Source: Gammaproteobacteria bacterium (lineage in GTDB: Bacteria > Pseudomonadota > Gammaproteobacteria > Pseudomonadales > Azotimanducaceae). From it: a stretch of 64,000 nucleotides of DNA. Of this stretch, positions 25,923 through 33,633 are shown piece after piece. Position 1 is the stretch's first letter. Each line of letters opens with the position of its first letter. The position numbers were made by a program, and so were the translations under genes. Location of the stretch: positions 124,001-188,000 of the forward strand of contig JAUIAV010000004.1 of the NCBI GenBank assembly GCA_030425195.1. Direction: 5' to 3'. Under the pieces are notes generated by a model. It saw nothing but the letters and a program-made list of their open reading frames with translations, had not been told where the DNA came from and made no database searches.

Positions 25923-26366
25923 TCAGTCCTTGATCCGGATAGTCAGCACATCACACTCCGCGTGATGGAGGACGCCGTTTGCGGTGGAGCCCAGCAGCAG
26001 CCCGAGACCATGCTTTCCGTGTGACCCCACCACGATGAGATCGACGCCGAGATCCTTCGCCGTATCCACGATCTGAGGCGCCGGTGCGCCGATCGCCGCA
26101 TGGGTGTCCTCGGCCGCCACACCGATGCCCGCGCCGACGGACTTCAGATGCTCCTGCGCCTGGTTCTGGGCTTCACGCTCGAAGTTCACGCTGGCCTGTG
26201 TGTAGGCCGCCATGTCCAGGCCGCCGTAGACCTGAGTCAGCGGTTTGACCACCGTAATCAGGGACAGTTTCGCACCGTGATCTTCAGCGACGCGCTGTGC
26301 TTCCTTGAGCACCTGGCCGGCCTCGTCTGACAGATCTACGGCCGCCATCACGTGCTTGTAAGCCAT
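25923..26366 (-). CDS. Universal stress protein, single domain
   Basis: The 147-residue protein begins YKHVMAAVDLSDEAGQVL and ends GSHGKHGLGLLLGSTANGVL, cited at its limit, with the nucleotide loop. PLTQVYGGLDMAAY is nearly identical to the USP at 17903-18355; both resemble the UspA/UspC type. It is the first gene of a minus-strand run (USP, USP, lipoprotein, NfeD, slipin) and divergent from the USP at 26569. Confidence 0.92.
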   Translation of the reverse strand: MAYKHVMAAVDLSDEAGQVLKEAQRVAEDHGAKLSLITVVKPLTQVYGGLDMAAYTQASVNFEREAQNQAQEHLKSVGAGIGVAAEDTHAAIGAPAPQIVDTAKDLGVDLIVVGSHGKHGLGLLLGSTANGVLHHAECDVLTIRIKD

Positions 26367-26477
26367 CTGTGTTCTCTCCTATCACGCCGTAGCGTTTCTG
26401 ATGTTGCTGTGACTGTTGCTATAACAACTGTTGCTGTAGTTTCGGCAGAGTACGCGACCCCATGCGGACGACTACTC

Positions 26478-26513
26478 GGGGCACCCCTGGGCACCCCCTC
26501 GGGAAACCCCTAG
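26478..26513 (+). promoter_or_regulatory. Tandem GGG-CCCCT units with 15-bp motif copy 2
   Basis: Three related units follow each other: GGGGCACCCCT (26478-26488), GGGCACCCCCT (26489-26499) and GGGAAACCCCT (26501-26511), at 11-12 bp spacing, so on the same face of the helix. The last lies inside the 15-bp motif (26499-26513) shared with 18466-18480, again 55 nt before the ATG. The arrangement suggests cooperative binding of a dimeric activator between two divergent USP genes. Confidence 0.55.
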
Positions 26514-26568
26514 GTTGGCGCCTGCTACACTCTGTCACCATAGATTCAGCTCAGGTGGATATTCAAGG

Positions 26569-27000
26569 ATGTTTGACAAAATTCTCGTCGCCGTCGACCT
26601 CGATCCGGAGGGTGCGGAGCTGCTGCTGAAGAAGGCTCAGAGCCTCGGCAGCGGCGAGGTCTGGGCCATCCACGTCGTCGAGCCCCAGTTCGTTCAGTAC
26701 AGCATCGATCCCACCTTCACCGGGGCCCTGACCCGGGCCATGGAGCAGGATGCGATCAGCGCGGCCCGGGCCAGGATGAAGGAAATCTTCAGCGGCAGCG
26801 GTATTCCACCGGAAAGACAGCTGGTGACCCTGGGCCGGCCCGCCGAGCGGATCCACGAAGCGGCCGAGGCGGAGGATATCGATACCATTCTGATCGGCTC
26901 CCATGCCAGAAAAGGGCTCCGCCGCCTGCTCGGCTCCACCGCCAACGCCGTCCTGCACGACGCGCCTGTCAACGTCCTGACCATGAGGGTGCCCGAATGA
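26569..27000 (+). CDS. Universal stress protein, single domain
   Basis: ATG 26569 is preceded by CAAGG. The 143-residue product starts DKILVAVDLDPEGAELL and ends LIGSHARKGLRRLLGSTANAVL, cited as GSHARKG and GSTANAV. It heads a plus-strand run, USP, phasin-like, globin, fixL and fixJ, and its stop overlaps the next start in ATGA. The upstream 15-bp motif may activate this run. Confidence 0.92.
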   Translation: MFDKILVAVDLDPEGAELLLKKAQSLGSGEVWAIHVVEPQFVQYSIDPTFTGALTRAMEQDAISAARARMKEIFSGSGIPPERQLVTLGRPAERIHEAAEAEDIDTILIGSHARKGLRRLLGSTANAVLHDAPVNVLTMRVPE

Positions 27001-27347
27001 GCCTGAACGCCAGAACCATCGGTGAAGAAATTCTCGGCGCCGAGATCGTCGCCGGCAAGGAGCTGACGGAAGCCGCCGGCGGTGTCTTCGAGACCATGGA
27101 ACGCAGCGCGGCCATCTGGCTGCAGCAGACACGCTGGCTGTTCGAAGACTACGGGCAGTTCATGCGGGACAGCGTGTCCAGGCCCGGTGATCCTTCGAGC
27201 CTGCTCACGCTCATCGAGTCCCGCTCGGAACACATCGCATCCGGCTTCCATCAGTTCGGCGAGCTGGTCCAGCAGGAGTGCCTGCCGGCCACGAAGATCT
27301 GGACCGATTTCGCCGGCACGGTGGAGCAGGACTGGCGTTCCGGCTGA
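26997..27347 (+). CDS. Phasin-like protein
   Basis: A 116-residue, entirely helical protein without Cys clusters or membrane segments. Amphipathic helices such as ELTEAAGGVFETMERSAAIW and FHQFGELVQQE resemble the phasin fold that coats polyhydroxyalkanoate granules, but no strict motif confirms it. Translation is coupled to the USP gene (4-bp overlap). Some phasin-like proteins act as chaperones, which would suit a stress operon. Confidence 0.5.
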   Translation: MSLNARTIGEEILGAEIVAGKELTEAAGGVFETMERSAAIWLQQTRWLFEDYGQFMRDSVSRPGDPSSLLTLIESRSEHIASGFHQFGELVQQECLPATKIWTDFAGTVEQDWRSG

Positions 27348-27401
27348 TGCGCGGCCCATGCCTCTCGCTGGGGTAATCCGGCCTATGGCCCGGCGGCGGT
27401 C

Positions 27402-27836
27402 ATGAGCGGCAATCCGCTGTTCGATGAGAGCTATGCCCGCGTCTTCGGCAGCGGCGTCGGGCTGTCCGAGGCGGCAACGCCCTTCTTCGAGTCCTTCTAC
27501 CGCCACTTCCTGAAAGACCAGCCGATCGCCGACGCCTTCAGCCAGACGGACATGAACCGGCAGGTATCCATGCTGCGCAAGTCGTTCTTCCATCTGGTAG
27601 CCTTTTACGTCAGCCACGAACCTTCCGCGGAGCTCGCCCGCATCGCACATCTCCACCACAGGATCGGCATCGACAGCAGCTACTACGACCTCTGGCTGGA
27701 CGCGCTGATCAGCGCGGTGCGCGAATTCGATCCGGAATGCGATCAGGCGACGGAGCTTGCCTGGCGCTGGGCGCTCACCCCGGGACTCACCTATATGCGC
27801 CTGCTGGACAGGCTGTCCCCGTCCGACCCGGAGTAA
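27402..27836 (+). CDS. Globin-family protein
   Basis: The 144-residue protein has the sequence pattern of bacterial globins: a Phe/Tyr-rich FFESFYRHFL in the A/B region and FFHLVAFYVSH in the E region. The likely proximal His is His85 or His86 in IAHLHHRIGIDSSYYDLW, with the Gly-Ile four residues on, as in flavohaemoglobin-like globins. There is no reductase domain. It may bind oxygen or nitric oxide, or sense them. The fixL start is 3 bp downstream, and an oxygen-binding protein cotranscribed with an oxygen sensor fits. Confidence 0.8.
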   Translation: MSGNPLFDESYARVFGSGVGLSEAATPFFESFYRHFLKDQPIADAFSQTDMNRQVSMLRKSFFHLVAFYVSHEPSAELARIAHLHHRIGIDSSYYDLWLDALISAVREFDPECDQATELAWRWALTPGLTYMRLLDRLSPSDPE

Positions 27837-27839
27837 GCC

Positions 27840-29267
27840 TTGATAGAGTATCCGGCCATCGACCGCCTTCCGGTGCCGCTGTTCCGCGCCGACGCCTCCG
27901 GCCGCATCTCCTGGGTCAACGAAGCCTGGGAAAGCGAGCTTGCGGCCGAAACCGGTGAGGACTGGCATGTTCCTTTCGCCGCCGTCGACGCCGACAGTGC
28001 GGCAGCGTTCTGGCAGCGCTGCGTGCAGGAGTGTGAACCGGTCAACCTCACTTCGCCGGCGGCCGGGCGGAATGGGGAAGCGCTCTTTTTCGAGGTCATT
28101 CTTCAGCCCGTGCTCGCCGATGGGGCGCCGGAGATCATGGGTGCGCTCGTGGACATCACAGAGCAGACCGTGGGTCTCGCCGAAACCACCGCCATTCTGG
28201 ATACGGCGGTGGACGGCATCATCATCATCGACGAGACCGGCATCATTCATACGTTCAACCAGGCGGCGAGCGAGCTGTTCGGCTACCGGCCGGAAGAGAT
28301 CATCGGCCGGAGCGTCAATCTGCTCATGCCGCCGGGAGATGCAAGCCGGCACGATGGTTACCTGCGCACTTATCTGCGGACCGGAAAGGCTTCGATCATC
28401 GGCGTCGGCCGCGAGCTGGTGGGGGTCACCGCCAGCGGTGAACGGGTCCCCGTCTACCTCGCCATCTCCGACATCCGCCTGCGGGGCCGGAGGCGCTTCG
28501 CGGGCGTCGTCCGGAATCTGACCGAGCAGTATGCCGCCAGGGAAGCGCTGGCCAGCCAGCGGGAAAAGCTGGCTCATGTCGGCAGGCTTTCCACCATGGG
28601 AGAAATGACGGCCAGCATCGCCCACGAGATCAATCAGCCGCTGACGGCCATATCCATGTATGCCCAGGCCAGTCTGAAGCTGATCGAGCGCGGCGGCAGC
28701 CTGGAGAAGGTGAAAGAGGCTCTGGAGAAGCTGAACACGCAGTCCCTGCGGGCAGGTGCGGTGATCGAGCGTATTCAGCGCTTTGCCCGGGCCCAGGAGA
28801 CGACCAAGGAGCTGGTGGCCCTGAACGACCTGGTGACCGATCTTCTGAAGCTGGCGGACTCCGACGCCCGTATGCACGACATCGAGCTCGAGCTCGACCT
28901 GGCTGTGGACCTGCCCCCCGTGTTCGCGGATCCGGTGCAGATCCAGCAGGTCATCCTGAATCTCATCCGCAACGGCATAGACGCCATGAACGAGATCGGC
29001 TGCGCCAACGGCCGCCGGATCCGTGTGGAGACCCGTCTGAAGGGCAAAGCCGCCGAGCTATGCGTACTCGACCAGGGTCCCGGGGTTGCCGACGACCAAT
29101 CTGAACTGGTATTTACTCCTTTTCACACGACCAAGAAGGAAGGTATGGGCATGGGATTATCGATCTGCCGGTCGATCATCTCAGAGCATGGTGGCGAGCT
29201 GCGTTTCCGGAACAACGAAAGCGCCGGCGCCTGCTTCTATTTCTCCCTGCCCGTCGACCATGAGTGA
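27840..29267 (+). CDS. fixL: Haem-PAS oxygen-sensor histidine kinase FixL
   Basis: TTG start; 475 residues, soluble, with two PAS domains (about 1-110 and 114-230), HisKA (about 240-310) and HATPase (about 330-475). In the second PAS, SRHDGYLRTYLRTG aligns with Bradyrhizobium FixL so that His171 falls on the haem ligand His200 and Arg191 (IIGVGR) on oxygen-sensing Arg220; propionate-contact His214 is Ser here. The phosphoacceptor is His262 (SIAHEINQPLTA); N and G boxes are NLIRNGIDAM and MGLSICRS. It should be inhibited by oxygen and phosphorylate FixJ in hypoxia. Its stop overlaps fixJ by 8 bp. Confidence 0.92.
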   Translation: MIEYPAIDRLPVPLFRADASGRISWVNEAWESELAAETGEDWHVPFAAVDADSAAAFWQRCVQECEPVNLTSPAAGRNGEALFFEVILQPVLADGAPEIMGALVDITEQTVGLAETTAILDTAVDGIIIIDETGIIHTFNQAASELFGYRPEEIIGRSVNLLMPPGDASRHDGYLRTYLRTGKASIIGVGRELVGVTASGERVPVYLAISDIRLRGRRRFAGVVRNLTEQYAAREALASQREKLAHVGRLSTMGEMTASIAHEINQPLTAISMYAQASLKLIERGGSLEKVKEALEKLNTQSLRAGAVIERIQRFARAQETTKELVALNDLVTDLLKLADSDARMHDIELELDLAVDLPPVFADPVQIQQVILNLIRNGIDAMNEIGCANGRRIRVETRLKGKAAELCVLDQGPGVADDQSELVFTPFHTTKKEGMGMGLSICRSIISEHGGELRFRNNESAGACFYFSLPVDHE

Positions 29268-29877
29268 TTCCGAGCCCACTGTTTTCGTCGTCGACGACGA
29301 CGAACCCGTTCGCGACGCCATCGGGCTGCTGCTCGATACCGTGGACATCCCTCACGAGTGCTACGAAAGCGCCACCGCTTTCCTGGATGGTTATCAGGAC
29401 CGGCGCTGTGGTGCCCTGGTGCTCGATATCCGGATGCCGGGCATGAGTGGCCTGGAGCTTCAGGACCAGCTGCTCGCCAACAGCGATCCCCTGCCCATCA
29501 TCTTCATCACCGGCCACGGCGACATTCCCATGGCCGTGGAGGCGATGAAGAAAGGTGCCATGGACTTCATCCGGAAGCCGTTCCGGGACCAGGAGCTGCT
29601 GGACCGGATTCAGGAAGCGCTGAGCTTCGACGCCCGGAACCGGGAGCATCATGCCGATCTCGACGCGGTGCGCAGCCGCGCATCGAGCCTGACCCCGCGG
29701 GAGCGGGAGGTGTTCGAACGGGTCGCCGAGGGCCAGGCCAACAAGGTCGTGGCCATCGATCTGGAAATCAGCGAACGGACCGTGGAGATCCACCGTTCAC
29801 AGGTCATGCAGAAGATGGAAGCCCGGAATCTGGCCGACCTCGTCAAGATGAAGATCCTGCTGGACAACGACGGCTGA
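29260..29877 (+). CDS. fixJ: Response regulator FixJ
   Basis: ATG 29260 gives 205 residues: a receiver domain (about 1-125) with the acidic pair VVDDD, phosphoacceptor Asp56 (LVLDIRMPGMSG), the Thr in FITGHGD and Lys in FIRKPF; then a LuxR-type HTH (about 140-200) with SLTPREREVFERVAEGQANK and ISERTVEIHRSQVM. This is the canonical FixJ/NarL architecture. It is translated with fixL and is the obvious candidate to activate the ccoNOQP operon 650 bp downstream and perhaps the stress genes. Confidence 0.93.
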   Translation: MSDSEPTVFVVDDDEPVRDAIGLLLDTVDIPHECYESATAFLDGYQDRRCGALVLDIRMPGMSGLELQDQLLANSDPLPIIFITGHGDIPMAVEAMKKGAMDFIRKPFRDQELLDRIQEALSFDARNREHHADLDAVRSRASSLTPREREVFERVAEGQANKVVAIDLEISERTVEIHRSQVMQKMEARNLADLVKMKILLDNDG

Positions 29878-29956
29878 CCTCACCCCGACCAGGCGACCCT
29901 GCCTTTACGTGAAACCGCGTATACCGCGGAATCCCGGCCCCCATTAGGGTGCGCGC

Positions 29957-30340
29957 ATGGATGGTCATTCTGCCTCAGTGGTACATGTGGTGGACGGCGA
30001 CCCGGCGGTTCGCGACAGTCTGACGACACTTCTGGATCTCAATGGATTCAGAGTGGCGAGCTATGCGACGGGCAGCGCCTTTCTGAAGCGGCTCAACGCG
30101 TCGGATGCCGACGGTGACAGGGACTGGGTCGTCTGCGAGGCCGATCTTCCGGATGGCAGCGGCATCGATCTGTTCAACAGAATCCGTGAATCGAGAGCCG
30201 GAACACCATTCATCCTGCTGGTCAGCCGACGCAATCCGAGCATGGTCGAAACTGCCAGGCATGCCGGCATCGAGCAGGTCTACCAGAAGCCCCTGGTGCA
30301 CCGGAACCTGCTCAGCTACATCGAGACCCGGACCGGCTGA
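29957..30340 (+). CDS. Stand-alone receiver protein, phosphosite Asp replaced by Glu
   Basis: 127 residues form one receiver domain with no output domain. The first acidic pair is present (VVDGDPAVRD) and so is the Lys (QKPL), but at the phosphorylation position the sequence is VVCEADLPDGSG: aligned on the P-x-x-x-G of FixJ (DIRMPGMSG), Glu61 takes the place of Asp. Glu often mimics the phosphorylated state. It lies between fixJ and ccoN, and probably modulates FixL/FixJ by competing for contacts rather than by phosphotransfer. Confidence 0.8.
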   Translation: MDGHSASVVHVVDGDPAVRDSLTTLLDLNGFRVASYATGSAFLKRLNASDADGDRDWVVCEADLPDGSGIDLFNRIRESRAGTPFILLVSRRNPSMVETARHAGIEQVYQKPLVHRNLLSYIETRTG

Positions 30341-30461
30341 GGCAATCACAGAACTGAAGAGATATCATCGGGTGCCATCGGGGCGCCTCGGTCCGCTGGT
30401 GGTGCCGTACCGAACTCGCGGAACGCCTCCGGCCCCGGAAAGGCCGGCGGTGCGCCAGAAC

Positions 30462-30513
30462 GCTAAACGCTGAATAAGCTAAACAGAAGCTATACGAAAG
30501 CTAAACGATCGTT
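30462..30513. promoter_or_regulatory. Direct repeats upstream of ccoN
   Basis: GCTAAAC occurs at 30462, 30478 and 30500 with GCTATAC at 30489, so the last three units are spaced 11 bp apart and the first 16. The final unit merges into the palindrome AACGATCGTT (30504-30513). The array ends 12 bp before the ccoN GTG, whose binding site AAGGAAGAG follows. Eleven-bp spacing puts the units on one face of the helix, as for a cooperatively binding regulator. Confidence 0.5.
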
Positions 30514-30524
30514 AAGGAAGAGAT

Positions 30525-31973
30525 GTGACGGAGGAAACCCCCTACAACTTAGAGGTAGTGCGCTGGTTCGCCGTGATGACGGTAGTCTGGGGCATCGTCG
30601 GCATGGCGGTAGGCGTGCTGATCGCCGGACAGCTCGCCTGGCCGGCGCTGAATTTCGATACCTCCTGGCTGTCCTACGGCAGGCTTCGCCCCCTGCACAC
30701 CAATGCGGTGATCTTCGCCTTCGGCGGCTGTGCCCTCATGGGAACGGCCTTTTATGTGGTGCAGCGCACCTGCCGGACCCCGCTGATATCGCATGGCCTG
30801 GCCAAGGTGGTCTTCTTCGGCTGGAACCTGGTCATTCTTCTGGCCGCCATCACCCTGCCCATGGGCCTGACCACTACCAAGGAGTATGCGGAGCTGGAAT
30901 GGCCCATCGACATACTCATCGCCGTGGTCTGGGTGCTGTTCGGCGTGGTCTTCTTCGGCACCATCATGAAGCGGAAGATCGATCACATCTATGTGGCCAA
31001 CTGGTTCTATGGCGCGCTCATCATCGGCGTGGCCGTGCTGCACATATTCAACAGCCTGGCCCTGCCGGTCACCCTCACCAAGAGCTACTCCATCTACTCC
31101 GGCGCCATGGATGCCATGATGCAGTGGTGGTACGGCCACAACGCCGTCGGTTTCTTCCTGACCGCCGGCTTCCTGGGCATCATGTACTACTTCGTGCCCA
31201 AGCAGGCGGGCCGACCCGTCTACTCCTACCGGCTTTCCATCGTCCACTTCTGGGCACTGATCGCCATCTACGTCTGGGCCGGGCCTCACCATCTTCACTA
31301 CACCTCTCTGCCGGACTGGGCCCAGAGCCTCGGCATGGTGATGTCGCTGGTTCTGCTGGCGCCTTCCTGGGGCGGCATGATCAACGGAATCATGACCCTC
31401 TCCGGTGCCTGGGACAAACTGCGCACGGACCCGATCCTCAAATTCCTGATCGTATCCCTGTCTTTCTACGGAATGAGCACCTTCGAAGGGCCCATGATGT
31501 CGATCAAGACCATCAACGCCCTGTCACACAACACGGACTGGACCATCGGCCACGTGCATTCCGGAGCGCTCGGCTGGGTGGCCATGGTCTCCATCGGCGC
31601 CATGTATCACCTGATTCCGCTGCTGTACGGGCGGGACCAGGGCCAGATGTACTCGGTCAAGCTGATCAACCTGCACTTCTGGCTCGCGACGCTCGGCACG
31701 GTACTCTACATCGCCTCCATGTGGGTGAACGGACTGCTCCAGGGTCTGATGTGGCGGGCCACCTCCGTGGACGGCACTCTCACCTACAGCTTCGCGGAGG
31801 CTGTGGAAGCGAGCTTCCCGGGCTACTACGTCCGATTCATCGGCGGATCGATCTTCCTGCTCGGCATGCTGATCATGGCCTTCAATGTCTACAAGACCGT
31901 TCGGGGTGAGCGGCGCACGGAAGAACCTGCCCCCGCGACGCCGCTGGTCAGCCCGGGAGGAGCGAACGCATGA
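30525..31973 (+). CDS. ccoN: cbb3 cytochrome c oxidase subunit I
   Basis: GTG start with AAGGAAGAG upstream; 482 residues and about 12-14 membrane segments. Haem b and copper ligands are recognisable: [14 protein letters not shown] (low-spin haem), [13 protein letters not shown] (CuB His and Tyr region), [15 protein letters not shown] (CuB His pair) and [11 protein letters not shown] (haem ligands). The catalytic subunit of a high-affinity, proton-pumping terminal oxidase that reduces oxygen to water. Its stop overlaps ccoO (ATGA). Confidence 0.97.
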   Translation: MTEETPYNLEVVRWFAVMTVVWGIVGMAVGVLIAGQLAWPALNFDTSWLSYGRLRPLHTNAVIFAFGGCALMGTAFYVVQRTCRTPLISHGLAKVVFFGWNLVILLAAITLPMGLTTTKEYAELEWPIDILIAVVWVLFGVVFFGTIMKRKIDHIYVANWFYGALIIGVAVLHIFNSLALPVTLTKSYSIYSGAMDAMMQWWYGHNAVGFFLTAGFLGIMYYFVPKQAGRPVYSYRLSIVHFWALIAIYVWAGPHHLHYTSLPDWAQSLGMVMSLVLLAPSWGGMINGIMTLSGAWDKLRTDPILKFLIVSLSFYGMSTFEGPMMSIKTINALSHNTDWTIGHVHSGALGWVAMVSIGAMYHLIPLLYGRDQGQMYSVKLINLHFWLATLGTVLYIASMWVNGLLQGLMWRATSVDGTLTYSFAEAVEASFPGYYVRFIGGSIFLLGMLIMAFNVYKTVRGERRTEEPAPATPLVSPGGANA

Positions 31974-32587
31974 AGCATGAAGTACTGGAAAAGAATGTCG
32001 GCCTGATGATGGCGTTCATCCTGGTCGCCGTCAGCTTCGGCGGGATGGTCCAGATCTTCCCGCTGCTCTTCGAAGGCGAGCTGTCCAAACCCATCGAGAC
32101 GCTGAAGCCGCTGACGGCCGTGCAGCTCGAGGGCCGGGACATCTACATCCGGGAGGGCTGCGCGGTGTGCCATACGCAGATGGTCCGACCTCTGCAGCAC
32201 GAGACCGCCCGCTACGGCCACTACTCCGTGGCGGGCGAAGACGCCTATGAGCATCCGTTTCTCTGGGGCTCCAAGCGAACCGGACCGGATCTGGCCCGGG
32301 TCGGCGGCCGCTACAGCGATGCCTGGCACGTGGCCCACCTGATGAACCCGCGCAGTGTGGTCCCCGTCTCCAACATGCCCGCCTACCCGTGGCTGTTCGA
32401 GAACGAGCTCGACGGGGAGGATACGGCCGCCAAGATGAAGACGCTCAGAATTCTCGGCGTGCCTTACACGGACGCGGATGTGGAAGGCGCCCAGGCAGCC
32501 GTGCAGGGCACCACGGAAGCCCAGGCGCTGATCGCCTATCTGCAGAGCCTCGGGCAGGACATGAAAGGCTTTGGAGGCGCCCGATGA
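31970..32587 (+). CDS. ccoO: cbb3 cytochrome c oxidase subunit II (monohaem)
   Basis: 205 residues with one N-terminal membrane anchor (about 8-30) and one haem c site, CAVCH, in the [15 protein letters not shown] motif that is diagnostic of CcoO. Sequences [16 protein letters not shown] and SNMPAYPWL follow, the latter with the axial Met. It transfers electrons from CcoP to CcoN in the periplasm. Both ends overlap neighbouring genes by 4 bp. Confidence 0.97.
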   Translation: MKHEVLEKNVGLMMAFILVAVSFGGMVQIFPLLFEGELSKPIETLKPLTAVQLEGRDIYIREGCAVCHTQMVRPLQHETARYGHYSVAGEDAYEHPFLWGSKRTGPDLARVGGRYSDAWHVAHLMNPRSVVPVSNMPAYPWLFENELDGEDTAAKMKTLRILGVPYTDADVEGAQAAVQGTTEAQALIAYLQSLGQDMKGFGGAR

Positions 32588-32739
32588 ACGCGACGCTGTT
32601 CTCTCTGATCGCCGTCACGGTGGGATTCGCGGCCCTGATCGCCTGGGTCTACTGGCCATCACGCAAGAACCGGCTGGAGGCACTCGGTGAGATCCCGCTG
32701 GATTCCGATTCGGACGTAAAGAAGGAAGCAAACCAATGA
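32584..32739 (+). CDS. ccoQ: cbb3 oxidase subunit IV
   Basis: 51 residues from ATG 32584: one membrane segment (about 5-24, [20 protein letters not shown]), then a basic RKNRLEAL and an acidic tail. The size, position and WxYxPSRKxR pattern are those of CcoQ, a stabilising subunit without cofactors. It overlaps ccoO and ccoP by ATGA on both sides. Confidence 0.93.
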   Translation: MNATLFSLIAVTVGFAALIAWVYWPSRKNRLEALGEIPLDSDSDVKKEANQ

Positions 32740-33605
32740 GTAGCGCGTGGAGCTGGTTCGTCATCGTCGGCACTCTGGGCAGCCTGATCGTTTTCGCCGT
32801 GCTGCTGTTTGCGAATCGCCGCACGTCCGGTGGCGAGGATACGGGTCACGATTACGACGGCATCAAGGAGCTGGATAACCCCCTGCCGATGTGGTGGGTG
32901 GGCATGTTCGTGCTGACCATCGTCTACGCCATCGGCTACCTGGTCTGGTACCCGGGCCTCGGCAACGTCCAGGGTACGGCTGGCTGGACGTCGCTCGGCC
33001 AGTGGCAGGCGGAAGTCGACCGTCACGACGAGCGGTTCGCGCCGATCTACGCCAGGCTGGCTGCCATGAGTCCGGAGGAGCTGGCTTCCGATCGGGTCGC
33101 GCAGCAGGTCGGCCGGCGCCTGTTCCTCAACCACTGCTCCACCTGCCACGGTGTCACCGCCCAGGGCGGGTTCGGTTTCCCCAATCTCACCGATGGCGAG
33201 TGGATATGGGACAGCGGCTTCGACAAGGTGAAGCATGCCGTGCTGAACGGCCGCAACGGCATCATGCCCCCCTGGGGTGCAGCGCTCGGCGACCAGGGCG
33301 TTGCCGACGTCACGCAGTACACCCTGTCGCTGGCAGGCCGTGAGCATGACGCGGAAGCCGCCCAGCGCGGTCAGGCGCAGTACAACACGCTCTGTGTCGC
33401 CTGCCACGGCGCCGATGGCAGCGGCAACCCGCTTCTGGGCGCGCCGAATCTGACCAACGACATCTGGCTCTACGGCGGCAGCGCGGATGAGATCGCGTTC
33501 ACGATCAAGAACGGAAGGAACGGCAACATGCCTTCCTTCGCCGACGTGCTGGATGAGCAGAAAGCACACATCCTCGCTGGTTATGTGACCAGCCTCAGCC
33601 AGTAA
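32736..33605 (+). CDS. ccoP: cbb3 cytochrome c oxidase subunit III (dihaem)
   Basis: 289 residues with two N-terminal membrane segments (about 5-27 and 52-72; DGIKELDNPLPMWW lies between, typical of CcoP) and two cytochrome c domains: CSTCH (about 132-136) and CVACH (about 224-228), with Met ligands in NGIMPPWG and NGNMPSF. It takes electrons from soluble cytochromes or from the bc1 complex. The gene ends the structural part of the operon; ccoG starts 28 bp on. Confidence 0.97.
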   Translation: MSSAWSWFVIVGTLGSLIVFAVLLFANRRTSGGEDTGHDYDGIKELDNPLPMWWVGMFVLTIVYAIGYLVWYPGLGNVQGTAGWTSLGQWQAEVDRHDERFAPIYARLAAMSPEELASDRVAQQVGRRLFLNHCSTCHGVTAQGGFGFPNLTDGEWIWDSGFDKVKHAVLNGRNGIMPPWGAALGDQGVADVTQYTLSLAGREHDAEAAQRGQAQYNTLCVACHGADGSGNPLLGAPNLTNDIWLYGGSADEIAFTIKNGRNGNMPSFADVLDEQKAHILAGYVTSLSQ

Positions 33606-33633
33606 GCAGAGAAGCGGAACAGGCAGCGCAGCA

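Noticed and set aside
26403-26437. Repeated TTGCTGT units
   Set aside because: Too short and irregular for a CRISPR or satellite; probably chance in a promoter region, although one could be a regulator half-site.
26694-28877. 727-codon open frame on the minus strand
   Set aside because: It lies antisense to the clearly real USP, phasin-like, globin and fixL genes and has low-complexity composition typical of a shadow frame in GC-rich DNA.
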